From: Methanothrix sp.
GTDB taxonomy: Archaea > Halobacteriota > Methanosarcinia > Methanotrichales > Methanotrichaceae
NCBI GenBank assembly: GCA_025361645.1
Contig: JANYKI010000027.1
Location: 1 to 63,658, forward strand
Reading direction: 5' to 3'
DNA: 63,658 bases
A program made the position numbers and the translations under genes. Below are positions 50,842-59,634 of this stretch, one piece after another; positions within the stretch are counted from its first letter, which is position 1; the number at the start of each line of letters is the position of its first letter. The notes under the pieces were generated by a model, which saw only the letters and a program-made list of their open reading frames with translations, searched no databases and was not told where the DNA came from.

Positions 50842-52611
50842 ATGAGCATCATGCGTAAGGAGTTTCGTAGCCTCATCTCGCTGGAGGAAGCCCAATCGAT
50901 AGTTCAGAGCCGCCTTCCCCGCACGGCGACAAAAGCCGTGCCACTGCAAGAGGCCCGGGGCCGCATCCAGGCCGAGAAGGTCGTTTCCTCTCTGGATGTG
51001 CCGGGCTTCGCTCGCGCCTCCATGGACGGTTTTGCCGTGCAGGCAGAGGACACTCTGGCGGCCAGGGAGGATCGGCCCGTCTGCATGCGCCTGGCAGGCA
51101 CTGTTCCCATGGGCGCACTCCCCCAGTTGCGCGTAGCGAGGGGCGAGGCAGCCGAGGTCTCCACCGGCTCCATGATGCCTCCCGGCGCAGATGCGGTGGT
51201 CATGATTGAATACAGTCAGGCCCAAGGAGATCGGGTCCAGATCAGAAGGCCCGTCTACGGTGGCGAAAACGTGCAGGCAGCGGGAAGCGATATCTCTTTT
51301 GGCGAGGCCGTGCTCTTTCCCGGCACAAGGCTCACTATGCGCGAGATGGGGGTTCTGGCCGCCCTTGGCTGCACTCATGTGAAAGTTCGCAGCCTGACTG
51401 TGGGTGTGGCCTCTACTGGCAATGAGCTGGTGCCGCCCGGCCAGCCGCTGGCCGCGGGCCAAATCTATGACATCAACAGCTACACCATCGCAGCAGCGGT
51501 TGCCGACTGCGGTGCTCTCGCTATCCCCTACGGCATCCTTCCCGATGAAAAGGGATCAATGGCAGCGATGCTGCTGAAGATGGCCGCAGAGTGCGACATG
51601 CTCCTGGTAAGCGGCAGCACCTCCGCCGGCGTTGGGGACATGATCTTTCAGGTGATCGAGGAGGAGGGCGAGCTGATATTTCACGGCGTGAACCTCAAGC
51701 CCGGCAAGCCCACCATCTTCGGCACAATCGATGACAAGCCCTGCCTGGGTCTGCCCGGCTATCCCACCAGTGCTCTGACCGTCTTCTCCTGCCTGGCAGC
51801 GCCTGCCATTCGCGCCGCTTTGGGGCAAAAGCATACGGGAAAAATGGTGGCAGGACGGCTGGCCGGGCCGCTGCGATTCGATGGCCGCCGCCAGATGCTG
51901 GCCGTGGGCCTATCCGGCGAGCTGGTCTATCCTGTGGACAAGGGCAGCGGCTCCATCACCACTCTGGCCGGGGCGGATGGGATCATAGACATCCCGGCAG
52001 GCGTCGAGTATCTGGAGAAGGGCGAGAAGGTAGAGGTGGAGCTCTTTAGTGAGGTGGAAGCTGCCGATCTAGTGGTGGCGGGTGAAAACTGCATGCTCCT
52101 GGAGCAGCTGGCCGAAAGAGTGCCCTGGCGTCTGGTGCTCCTGAATACCGGCTCGCTCCAAGCCAGACTCTACCTGGAGGACGGCGTGGCTGACCTGGCC
52201 TGCGTTTCGGGGGAGGCGGCGGAAGGCATGGCGTTGATCTGGGGGTTCAAAAGAGAGCTGGGCCTGGTCTTCCAGGATGCTGATGTTTTGTCGGACCTTT
52301 CTGACCGGCGCATTGTGGGCTGGCACCGGGACTCTGTCATGCAGGCCGCATTTGAGCGACACCTTTTGGCCCTGGGCCTGATAGAGCCTCGGTATGTGCG
52401 AGTGGCCAGGACACATTCGTCGGTGGCGGCAGCCGTCGCTTCCGGGCGGGCGGACTTAGGCTTTGCAGAACGCCGGGCCGCAGCCCAGGCGGGCCTGGGG
52501 TTTCGGCCCCTGGGACACGATGAGATTAGACTGCTGGCCAGGCCAGACAATGTTGGTGATGCCCGGCTCAAGTCCCTTGTTTTTGCTCTTTCTCAGGCGG
52601 AAGGGGCTTAA
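50842..52611 (+). CDS. moeA: MoeA-type molybdopterin molybdotransferase with C-terminal binding domain
   Basis: About 589 residues. Residues about 1-400 are MoeA: DVPGFARASMDGFAVQAEDT, STGSMMPPGADAVVMIEY, GVASTGNELVPPGQPL, LLVSGSTSAGVGDMI and KPGKPTIFGTIDDKPCLGLPGYPTSAL, which insert Mo or W into molybdopterin. The last 190 residues form a periplasmic-binding-protein-like domain (found fused to MoeA in archaea). Formylmethanofuran dehydrogenase needs this cofactor. Start 50842 or 50851. Confidence 0.92.
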   Translation: MSIMRKEFRSLISLEEAQSIVQSRLPRTATKAVPLQEARGRIQAEKVVSSLDVPGFARASMDGFAVQAEDTLAAREDRPVCMRLAGTVPMGALPQLRVARGEAAEVSTGSMMPPGADAVVMIEYSQAQGDRVQIRRPVYGGENVQAAGSDISFGEAVLFPGTRLTMREMGVLAALGCTHVKVRSLTVGVASTGNELVPPGQPLAAGQIYDINSYTIAAAVADCGALAIPYGILPDEKGSMAAMLLKMAAECDMLLVSGSTSAGVGDMIFQVIEEEGELIFHGVNLKPGKPTIFGTIDDKPCLGLPGYPTSALTVFSCLAAPAIRAALGQKHTGKMVAGRLAGPLRFDGRRQMLAVGLSGELVYPVDKGSGSITTLAGADGIIDIPAGVEYLEKGEKVEVELFSEVEAADLVVAGENCMLLEQLAERVPWRLVLLNTGSLQARLYLEDGVADLACVSGEAAEGMALIWGFKRELGLVFQDADVLSDLSDRRIVGWHRDSVMQAAFERHLLALGLIEPRYVRVARTHSSVAAAVASGRADLGFAERRAAAQAGLGFRPLGHDEIRLLARPDNVGDARLKSLVFALSQAEGA

Positions 52612-53590
52612 AAGTCCTCATCCTTCGCTCATAGTAGCTGAGGGGATGCCTTATCCTGCGGCATAGCTCGTCTTCGCCGGGACAGTTGCCGTAGGTGGCC
52701 ATGGTGGCACAGGCCGGAGGCTTGTAGTGAGTGCCGGAGGCTCCCGCGATGTGCCCCACCTGGTATCTTGTCCTCTCCTCATCAAAGTCCGGACTGGTGT
52801 TGAAGAGAGATACGACCTCGTCGGCTGTCATATTGATCTGCAAGAGAAAGCTGACCAGAGCAAAACGCGCACTGTGGGCCAGATTGGTGCCTTTGGCAAC
52901 CTCGGAGAGCATCTTCTTGATGCAGGGCGGAAAGGCCCCCTCCTCTACCTTGCCCAGGTCCACCTTGTCGCGGGCTCTTATAATATCGAGCTGTTCTTTG
53001 AGCGGCCCCAGGTATTCCTGAAGAGTGGCGCAAATCTTTTCGTCTACGGGCAAAGGCAGCCCTTTTAAGATCTTCTCACGAACAGCTTCTTCCATGATTC
53101 TTTTCAGCTCCTCTTCCGTAACTGTGAGGTAGCCCTGCTGAAGATCGCGGTTCGTCAGCTTCCATTTAGGGCTGTGCATGCTGTGCGCCGCCCGAATATA
53201 CTCGGAAAAATGAATCTTGTAGGGCCCCGGTCCCTGGGGATGAAGCCCCAGGTCGTCTGCGATGGCCGCCAGACCTTCCTTCTCATTTTGCATCCTTCGA
53301 TAGGCCAGCTTTGCCTCAGCCAGAGCATAGCGGCGTAGCAAAATGGAGTCGCCTAGACACGAGACCATGACTCTGGCCAGGGGATAAGAGAGAAGCTCAG
53401 CCAATAGCTCAGCTTCCGTATTGGCTGAGCTTTCGGAAATAGTGCCGCTCATAGACTCTGCTACCCTTTCTGCGGCCCGGCCCCGCACCGTCTTAAAAGA
53501 GGTTTTGCAGAGAAGGCTTTCTAAAGAGTAGCCGACCTTTCGCACCAGGCTAGCAGATTCTTCTGTAAATGGGTAATCGGAGATCCTCAT
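52568..53590 (-). CDS. priL: DNA primase large subunit PriL
   Basis: 340 residues. The C-terminal half has the four-Cys [4Fe-4S] site: first C in FPPCIKKML, then HYKPPACATMATYGNCPGEDELC near the end. HPLSYYERRM is the family tail. It partners PriS. The start overlaps the pcna stop as ATGA (53587-53590). It converges with moeA, overlapping it by 44 bases. Confidence 0.94.
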   Translation of the reverse strand: MRISDYPFTEESASLVRKVGYSLESLLCKTSFKTVRGRAAERVAESMSGTISESSANTEAELLAELLSYPLARVMVSCLGDSILLRRYALAEAKLAYRRMQNEKEGLAAIADDLGLHPQGPGPYKIHFSEYIRAAHSMHSPKWKLTNRDLQQGYLTVTEEELKRIMEEAVREKILKGLPLPVDEKICATLQEYLGPLKEQLDIIRARDKVDLGKVEEGAFPPCIKKMLSEVAKGTNLAHSARFALVSFLLQINMTADEVVSLFNTSPDFDEERTRYQVGHIAGASGTHYKPPACATMATYGNCPGEDELCRRIRHPLSYYERRMRTFKPLPPEKEQKQGT

Positions 53591-54321
53591 TCCTGTTCGA
53601 TTCGGGGGGCTAGTAGGTAATTGATCTCCACATGCTGGCCCAGCTTGAGGTGAATGCGTAGCGGGTAGTCTATGCCCATCTCCAGCGTGACCTCGCCCGC
53701 CTTGCTGATGGATTTGGACATGTCTTCCAGATAGTCCAGAGAGAAGAGACTCCTGGCCTCGCCGGGCTTCATGCCTAAGAGCTCGGTGCTGGGGATCTTT
53801 AGCTTGAGCGAATCGATGTCTCCTTTGGCTTCCATGTAAAAGCCCTCATCAGAGACGCCCAGTATTACATGATCGCTGACCTTTTCTGCGGCTTTTACAG
53901 CCCGGCGTAGCTCCACACCCGGTAGTGTTACGTGGGCCGGCAGATCCAGTTCGGGTATGCGCGGCTCTTTCCGAATGGCGGTGGGATCGATCAGGCTTAA
54001 GGTGTAGGAGAGGGATCCCACTCCAATCTTTAGCTTGTGGCTCTCTTCTTCCAGCTCCAGTTGCACATTTTCGCCCTTATCGGCCATGCTCAGTACATCA
54101 CTGAGCCGAACCAAGTCTATGCCGATTTCACAAGTATCGGCTTTGAAGTATTCGAAGGCCTCATTGCCGATCTGAAGCGATACCATAGCCACGTTCGCAG
54201 GGTCTACAGCCTTCAGTTCCAGGCCATTTTCCGATATGGAGAACTTGACTTCATCCACCAGAGAAGAGACTGAATCGATTGCATCGCGCAGAGTTTCTGC
54301 GTTGATTACTGCCTTGAACAT
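53587..54321 (-). CDS. pcn: DNA sliding clamp PCNA
   Basis: 244 residues from ATG 54321 (MFKAVINAETLRDAIDSVSSLVDEVKFSISENGLELKAVDPANVAMV). This sequence of the N-terminal domain and the interdomain loop are standard; LRIHLKLGQHVEINYLLAPRIEQE is the C-terminus. Forms a trimer around DNA. It binds PIP boxes such as that at the end of EndoQ in this window. The longer frame to 54339 is unlikely, since GGAGG lies within it before ATG 54321. Confidence 0.96.
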   Translation of the reverse strand: MFKAVINAETLRDAIDSVSSLVDEVKFSISENGLELKAVDPANVAMVSLQIGNEAFEYFKADTCEIGIDLVRLSDVLSMADKGENVQLELEEESHKLKIGVGSLSYTLSLIDPTAIRKEPRIPELDLPAHVTLPGVELRRAVKAAEKVSDHVILGVSDEGFYMEAKGDIDSLKLKIPSTELLGMKPGEARSLFSLDYLEDMSKSISKAGEVTLEMGIDYPLRIHLKLGQHVEINYLLAPRIEQE

Positions 54322-54371
54322 TCCTTGAGCCTCCTCCATCAGAACCGTTTAATATTTAATATAGTTGATGC

Positions 54372-54686
54372 TTAGTCATACTCTCGCCAGGTTCTGCTAC
54401 ATTTGGTGCAGCGGAAGAAGCGAACCTCGCTCTCATCAGCGGAACGAAGCTGGCGAAGCCACCAGTATGCTATATTGTTGCCGCACTCCGGACACCTGGA
54501 ATTGGTCGTAGGCAGGCCCGACGACTCCTGCTCTAAGACAGGCACTACGCGATCCAGCTGTTTGGTCTTGCTGACCATGGATTCGCCTACGGTTTTCGGT
54601 ATCATGTGGCCGCACTTTCTGCAGACCATCATGCCGTCCTTGGGCATCATCATGCTCTTACATTGGGGACAAAAATCCATCGGCAT
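54372..54686 (-). CDS. tfs: Transcription elongation factor TFS
   Basis: 104 residues from ATG 54686 (MPMDFCPQCKSMMMPKDG). N-terminal zinc ribbon C6, C9, C22, C25; C-terminal TFIIS-type ribbon CPECGNNIAYWWLRQLRSADESEVRFFRCTKC with the catalytic acidic pair DE (in SADESE). It rescues stalled RNA polymerase by transcript cleavage. It lies just upstream of pcna on the same strand. Confidence 0.94.
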   Translation of the reverse strand: MPMDFCPQCKSMMMPKDGMMVCRKCGHMIPKTVGESMVSKTKQLDRVVPVLEQESSGLPTTNSRCPECGNNIAYWWLRQLRSADESEVRFFRCTKCSRTWREYD

Positions 54687-54748
54687 AAAGTAAACCACTA
54701 GTCATATTAAAGTTTCCCAGCACCATTTGGTGATAATGAGGCACGATT

Positions 54749-55414
54749 ATGAGCACAGCGATTAATGTGATATGTTTGGATCGTCCGGGAATGCTGCGCG
54801 ACATCGCCGGCGCGGTGGCCAAAAGGGGCGGCAACATCGTCTACACTCAACAGTTTGTTGTGGAAAGAGGCATGAATCGGGGCAAAGCCTCGGTTTATAT
54901 GGAGATAGACTGCCCGGAAGATGATATTTTAGGGGTTGTAGAAGAATTGACCTCCTTTGATTCCATCTTCGATGTCTCCATCCACGAGCCTTTCGAGAAG
55001 ATCTACGGCTCCCGGGTGATCATCATAGGCGGTGGCGCCCAGGTGGCTCAGGTCGCGGTAGGTGCTGTGAGCGAGGCCGACCGGCATAATCTGCGAGGCG
55101 AGCGTATCAGTGTGGATACCATCCCCCTGGTAGGAGAAGATGCTATTGCCGATGCCGTGAGCGCTGTCTGCAGGCTGCCGCGCGCCTCTATCCTGGTATT
55201 GGCCGGGGCTCTCATGGGCGGACGCATCACGAAAGAGGTGAAAAGACTACAGGCGGAAGGGATACCGGTTATTGCCCTGAAGATGGCCGGCTCGGTTCCT
55301 CTGCAGGCGGATCTGGTAGTAACTGATCCCATTCAAGCAGGCACCTTCGCGGTAATGCATGTAGCCAGCACCGCAGTCTTCGATATAAGTCGCGTGCGGG
55401 GCAGGGAGTTTTAG
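54749..55414 (+). CDS. ACT-domain regulatory protein (DUF5612 type)
   Basis: 221 residues. An N-terminal ACT domain (INVICLDRPGMLRDIAGAVAKRGGNIVYTQQFV) is followed by a larger alpha/beta domain (ILVLAGALMGGRITKEVKRLQAEGIPVIALKMAGSVPLQADLVVTDPIQAGTFAVMHVASTAVFDI). ACT domains bind amino acids; the second domain is typical for a methanogen-conserved family. Ligand unknown. Convergent with the glutaredoxin-like gene (4-base overlap). Confidence 0.85.
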   Translation: MSTAINVICLDRPGMLRDIAGAVAKRGGNIVYTQQFVVERGMNRGKASVYMEIDCPEDDILGVVEELTSFDSIFDVSIHEPFEKIYGSRVIIIGGGAQVAQVAVGAVSEADRHNLRGERISVDTIPLVGEDAIADAVSAVCRLPRASILVLAGALMGGRITKEVKRLQAEGIPVIALKMAGSVPLQADLVVTDPIQAGTFAVMHVASTAVFDISRVRGREF

Positions 55415-55659
55415 CTCTTGAGGATCTCGGCCAGATCCACAAGCTTCTCGCCGGAGAAAAGCTCCACTACGGTGTAGAACTTATCATCCACCTCAAGCAC
55501 GGGCGCAGAAAGGGTGAATACCCCATTTATGCGTAGCTCCGTGAGGGCTTCGGGGGTGCTCATATCCCGATTCTCAAAAGAGATGCAGGCCTTTCCCAGC
55601 GCAGCTTTGAGCAGTTCGCATTTGGGGCAGGACTGTGTGGAATATACTCTGTACTTCAA
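55411..55659 (-). CDS. Glutaredoxin-like thiol protein
   Basis: 82 residues with a thioredoxin fold: RVYSTQSCPKCELLKAAL (CPKC redox motif, residues 11-14) and a cis-Pro region FTLSAPVLEVDDKFYTVVE. Length fits NrdH-like or methanogen glutaredoxins. It may reduce class III ribonucleotide reductase or other partners. It follows the Cys-rich gene by 18 bases. Confidence 0.85.
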   Translation of the reverse strand: MKYRVYSTQSCPKCELLKAALGKACISFENRDMSTPEALTELRINGVFTLSAPVLEVDDKFYTVVELFSGEKLVDLAEILKS

Positions 55660-55677
55660 AGGGATACCTCTTGGTTT

Positions 55678-56013
55678 TTAGCGCAGTGCTCGCGGGTAAG
55701 ATTTCGTGGCATAGGTCGCATACCCGCTCTCTATTGCCTTCTCTGCACACTCTGAACAGCAAGAGAAGTTGGCCATGTACTCTGTGCCTTCCATCTCATG
55801 CTCAAAGACCTGGTTGCAGGTAAATCCCGAGGTTCGCCTGAAATCAAAGCCCTTGCAAAATTCGTCATACTCCGCCTGAGGGGGGCGCTCCACTACGACC
55901 CAGTCCCGGGGAAGAAGTACGGGCAGAGTGGCCAGGTTCATGCCGCATCCACAGGGGCCATAAACATCTTCTAAATCTTTATAGATAATAGCCTTACATA
56001 CCAGCTCGCTCAT
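55678..56013 (-). CDS. Cysteine-rich protein of unknown function
   Basis: 111 residues from ATG 56013 (MSELVCKAII). Eight cysteines are spread through it: C6, then GPCGCGMN, CKGF, CNQVF and CCSECAEKA. The last resembles a metal-binding zinc finger. The frame opens at 56061, but the upstream part has no coding quality. It precedes the glutaredoxin-like gene by 18 bases, so a redox partnership is possible. Not recognised beyond this. Confidence 0.65.
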   Translation of the reverse strand: MSELVCKAIIYKDLEDVYGPCGCGMNLATLPVLLPRDWVVVERPPQAEYDEFCKGFDFRRTSGFTCNQVFEHEMEGTEYMANFSCCSECAEKAIESGYATYATKSYPRALR

Positions 56014-56234
56014 CGTTTGCTCCTCTCTTGCTAATGTTATTAGCGGCAACCTAAATAACATTTCCCATCCGCTTTTTGGATTTTTCCCATTGTTTGGCTT
56101 TATTTTTTAAATAAACCTATAATGTTGGTGCGATTTTTTAATAGATGCAGATAATGAAAAACTATGCCCAACAAAAATTATATATGGAATTGCAGGTGAA
56201 TAGACAGCTTATTCTGGCTTGTAGCTCTCGAAGA

Positions 56235-56280
56235 TTTAAATTTTGTCTTTTTTGGCTGCAAAATCCGGATTTATGAGGTG
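56235..56280 (+). promoter_or_regulatory. Histone gene promoter and ribosome-binding site
   Basis: TTTAAATTTT (56235-56244) is the likely TATA element; GAGGTG (56275-56280) is a good ribosome-binding site 8 bases before ATG 56289. The rest of 56014-56234 is AT-rich and shows no gene. Confidence 0.55.
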
Positions 56281-56288
56281 TATGACAA

Positions 56289-56519
56289 ATGCCGATACTT
56301 CCTGTTGCCCCGGTGAGCAGACTCATCCGCGAGGCGGGAGCTAAGAGAGTGAGCGAAGGCGCGAGGGATGCGCTGGCAGAGGTTTTAGAAGGCTATGGCT
56401 TAGAGGTGGCCCGGGAAGCTGTCGGCTGGGCCAATCATGCCAAGAGAAAGACGGTCAAGTCCGAGGATATCAGAGAGGCAGTCAAAAGAGTTAAACCTCC
56501 CCTGGTCTCAGAAAGGTAG
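56289..56519 (+). CDS. Archaeal histone
   Basis: 76 residues, single histone fold: LPVAPVSRLIREAGAKRVSEGARDALAEVLEGYGLEVAREAVGWANHAKRKTVKSEDIREAVKR. The pattern helix-strand-long helix-strand with RKTVKSEDI is the HMf-type fold. The C-terminal VKPPLVSER tail is a little longer than the usual 67-69 residues. It is followed after 4 bases by gatE. Confidence 0.95.
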   Translation: MPILPVAPVSRLIREAGAKRVSEGARDALAEVLEGYGLEVAREAVGWANHAKRKTVKSEDIREAVKRVKPPLVSER

Positions 56520-56523
56520 ATCG

Positions 56524-58407
56524 ATGGCATTAGATTACCGTGCTCTAGGCCTGATATGCGGCATTGAGATTCACCAGCAGCTTGACACGGCTTGTAAGCT
56601 CTTCTGCGGTTGCCCCACCAAACATCGGGAGGTAGAGGAGTCCAATTTCGAGTTCTTCCGGTATCTTCGACCCTCGCGTAGCGAGCTTGGCGAGATCGAT
56701 CGCGCCGCTCTGGAAGAGGTCTTGGTTACGCGAAGGTTCCATTACAAGTCCTATGACAGCACCTGTCTGGTAGAAGCGGATGAGGAGCCGCCCCGGGAGA
56801 TAAATGCCGAGGCTCTCGAGATATCTCTGGTCATTGCCCGGCTGCTCAACATGAAAATCGTAGATGAGCTGGAGACCATGCGTAAAATGGTGATAGACGG
56901 CTCCAATACCTCCGGTTTCCAGCGCACCGGCTACGTCGGCTCGGACGGCATCATCGAGACCAGCGAGGGCTCTGTCGGCATAAGCATCCTCAGCCTGGAA
57001 GAGGAGGCGGCGCGCATCATCGAGGACCGAGGAGACAGCGTAGTCTACTCATTAGATCGACTGGGAATACCGCTGGTGGAGATCGGCACGGCTCCGGATA
57101 TCGTCTCTCCGGCGCACGCCCATGAGGTTGCCTCTTATCTGGGAATGATCCTGCGCTCTACCGGTCGCGTGAAAAGGGGCCTTGGCACCATTCGCCAGGA
57201 TGTCAATGTCTCCATCAAAGGCGGAGCGCGGGTGGAAGTCAAAGGTGTGCAGGCCCTCAACCTGGTCGATAAGGTGGTGGAGTTTGAGGCACTACGCCAG
57301 GTGCGGCTACTGGAGATAAAAGAGGAGCTGGTCTGTCGCAGGGCTTCGGTTGATGCCACGGTTTGGGATGTCTCTGATGTCTTCGCGAATACCGGCTCCA
57401 AGGTGCTGGCCCGCTCCATCAAAAGTGGCGGGGTGGTCCTGGCCTGCCGGCTGGCGGGCTTTGCCGGACTGGTGGGCCGGGAGATTCAGCCCGACCGTCG
57501 GCTGGGCTCCGAGATGTCGGACCGAGCCAAGCGGGCAGGTGTGGGCGGCATATTTCATAGCGATGAGCTTCCCGCGTATGGCATAACACCTGCTGAGGTA
57601 GAGGCCGTGCGCTGCCTTCTGGCGGCAGGCGAAGGTGACGCCGTGATCATGGTCACCGGGCCGCGGGACAGAGCGGACAAGGCGCTACAAGCTGTGCTGG
57701 TTCGAGCCCGTGAGGCGCTGGCCTTCGTGCCGGAGGAGACGCGCCGGGCTCTGCCCAACGGCTGCTCGGAGTACATGCGGCCCCTGCCCGGCTCGGCCCG
57801 TATGTATCCGGAGACTGATGTGCCAGCGGTGGTGATCACGCAGGAGATGCTGGACGGTCTGAAGATGCCCGAGCTTTTCGCAGATAGATCGAAACGCTAT
57901 CAGAAGGATTACGATCTGTCCGCCGAGCAGGCTCGCGTTATGGCTGCTTCCCCCAACTATCCGCTCTTTGAGGAAATTATGAAGACGAATCTTTCTGGCT
58001 CCATTGCCGTCAGGACTTTGGAGACCATTCCCATTGAGCTGGCCAGAGAGGGGGTAGCCGTCTCCAATCTGACGGAGCAGCATTTCAAGGACTGCTTTGC
58101 TCTGGTCAGCCAGGGCCGCGTGGCCAAAGAGGGCCTGACGGATCTGCTGCGCGCCCTGGCCGAGCATCCGGAAATGACGGCTGATGAAGCGGCGGCTGCG
58201 GCGGGCCTGGCGGGCGTGGGTGAGGCAGAAGTAGAGAAGGCCGTGCGGGCAATTGTGGCGAGCAAGGCCGATCTGGTGCGCTCTCGGGGAGAGAGGGCCG
58301 CAGCACCACTTATGGGCCTGGTGATGAAGGAATTGAGGGGTAAAGCCGATGGCGGCATGGTGAGCGCCATATTGAAGAAGGAAATACAAAATATACTCAA
58401 TGAGTGA
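56524..58407 (+). CDS. gatE: Glutamyl-tRNA(Gln) amidotransferase subunit E
   Basis: About 627 residues from ATG 56524. GLICGIEIHQQLDTACKLFCGCPT is the GatB/GatE signature, and VGSDGIIETSEGSVGI plus TIRQDVNVSIKGGARVEVKGVQALNL are the catalytic-domain parts. The C-terminal YqeY/GatB tail is present. GatDE transamidates Glu-tRNAGln in archaea; gatD is not in the window. Stop overlaps cdc6 start as GTGA (58404-58407). Confidence 0.96.
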   Translation: MALDYRALGLICGIEIHQQLDTACKLFCGCPTKHREVEESNFEFFRYLRPSRSELGEIDRAALEEVLVTRRFHYKSYDSTCLVEADEEPPREINAEALEISLVIARLLNMKIVDELETMRKMVIDGSNTSGFQRTGYVGSDGIIETSEGSVGISILSLEEEAARIIEDRGDSVVYSLDRLGIPLVEIGTAPDIVSPAHAHEVASYLGMILRSTGRVKRGLGTIRQDVNVSIKGGARVEVKGVQALNLVDKVVEFEALRQVRLLEIKEELVCRRASVDATVWDVSDVFANTGSKVLARSIKSGGVVLACRLAGFAGLVGREIQPDRRLGSEMSDRAKRAGVGGIFHSDELPAYGITPAEVEAVRCLLAAGEGDAVIMVTGPRDRADKALQAVLVRAREALAFVPEETRRALPNGCSEYMRPLPGSARMYPETDVPAVVITQEMLDGLKMPELFADRSKRYQKDYDLSAEQARVMAASPNYPLFEEIMKTNLSGSIAVRTLETIPIELAREGVAVSNLTEQHFKDCFALVSQGRVAKEGLTDLLRALAEHPEMTADEAAAAAGLAGVGEAEVEKAVRAIVASKADLVRSRGERAAAPLMGLVMKELRGKADGGMVSAILKKEIQNILNE

Positions 58408-59528
58408 AACCCGAAAAACCTGATATGCTCCTCTGGGAGGAGACACTCTTCAAAGACAGAGATATGTTGGAGTTAGATCACCTGCCCGAGCACTTCCTGC
58501 ACCGGGAAGATCAGATGAACAGCCTCAAATTCTGCATACGTCCGGCAATGCAAGATGCCCGTCCCGTCAATGCCCTCTGCCTCGGCCCACCCGGCACGGG
58601 CAAGACCACGGCTCTTTTCAAGCTCTTCGAGGAAATTGAGGCGCATTCTACAAAGGTCATTCCCGTACATGTCAACTGCCAGATGGACTCCACCAAATAT
58701 TCCGTTTTTTATCAGATCTACAAAAAGGTCTTCGATCATGCTCCACCCTCCAGCGGCATATCCTTCAAACGCATCTTCGAGAAGGTAGCCTTGGCCGTAG
58801 CAGACCAGAATAAGGTGCTGATGGTGGCTTTAGACGATATAAATTATCTCTTCCACGAAAAAGAGGTGGATCACGTCTTGTACTCCCTCTTGCGGGCCCA
58901 TGAGACCTGTCCCGGTGCCCGGATGGGTGTGATCGGAGTTATGAGCGAGCTTGCCTTGAATTATGTTCTCGACCCACGCGTGGTCTCCGTCTTTCAGCCG
59001 GAAGAAATCATCTTTCCTCTCTATGCCCGATCAGAGATACGCGACATCTTAAGCCGCCGGGTGCAGATGGGTTTTTATCCCAGCGTGATGAATGATGATG
59101 TTCTGGAGGCGGTTGTGGACTGCACAGAGAGGTCCGGGGACCTGCGGGTGGGAATTGACCTTCTCAAGAGGTCCGGCCTATCTGCGGAAAAGCGTGCCTC
59201 CAAAAGCGTCTCGCTTGTTGATGTGGCCGGCTCTTGCGATCGTTCCCGCCTGGTTCACCTCACCTATGCCTTGAAAACTCTGAAAGACGATGAACTGGTC
59301 GTGCTGCGTCTGGCAGCGGAGCAAAAAAGCTGGCGCGCTGGCGAACTATTTGCTCGCTTTCATGAGCAGACGGATGCGGAATACACTCGTTTTCATGAGA
59401 TTCTCAATAAGCTCGATTCTATCCGGCTGATAAATGCTGATTTTACCGGGACGGGGGAGCGGGGCCGAAGCCGCGTCATCAGCGTGCGCTATGAGCCAGA
59501 GGAGATCTTAAGCCGACTGGGTCCATGA
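58404..59528 (+). CDS. cdc6: Orc1/Cdc6 family replication initiator
   Basis: 374 residues from GTG 58404. AAA+ motifs: Walker A LGPPGTGKTTALF, Walker B VLMVALDDINYLF, and Sensor-like parts (MGVIGVMSEL). A C-terminal winged helix (ELFARFHEQTDAEYTRFHEILNKLDSIRLINADF) follows. It binds origins and loads MCM. I saw no clear ORB-type origin repeat within a few hundred bases, so no origin is claimed. Confidence 0.93.
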   Translation: MKPEKPDMLLWEETLFKDRDMLELDHLPEHFLHREDQMNSLKFCIRPAMQDARPVNALCLGPPGTGKTTALFKLFEEIEAHSTKVIPVHVNCQMDSTKYSVFYQIYKKVFDHAPPSSGISFKRIFEKVALAVADQNKVLMVALDDINYLFHEKEVDHVLYSLLRAHETCPGARMGVIGVMSELALNYVLDPRVVSVFQPEEIIFPLYARSEIRDILSRRVQMGFYPSVMNDDVLEAVVDCTERSGDLRVGIDLLKRSGLSAEKRASKSVSLVDVAGSCDRSRLVHLTYALKTLKDDELVVLRLAAEQKSWRAGELFARFHEQTDAEYTRFHEILNKLDSIRLINADFTGTGERGRSRVISVRYEPEEILSRLGP

Positions 59529-59550
59529 ATAATTATTTGTAAAAGATGCC

Positions 59551-59560
59551 TATATATAAA
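59551..59560 (+). promoter_or_regulatory. TATA element upstream of pstC
   Basis: TATATATAAA lies about 75 bases before the ATG at 59635; a second TATA-like CTATATAGATAATATAG occurs at about 59580. A short leader mRNA is likely. Confidence 0.45.
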
Positions 59561-59634
59561 CCGTGTTTTGTATCACACCTATATAGATAATATAGACAAG
59601 GGCTTTAACCCGCTAATGCGTTCCATCACGGCGT

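Noticed and set aside
59529-59634. Replication origin beside cdc6
   Set aside because: No ORB-like repeats or clear AT-rich unwinding block next to cdc6; the short gap is explained by the pst promoter.
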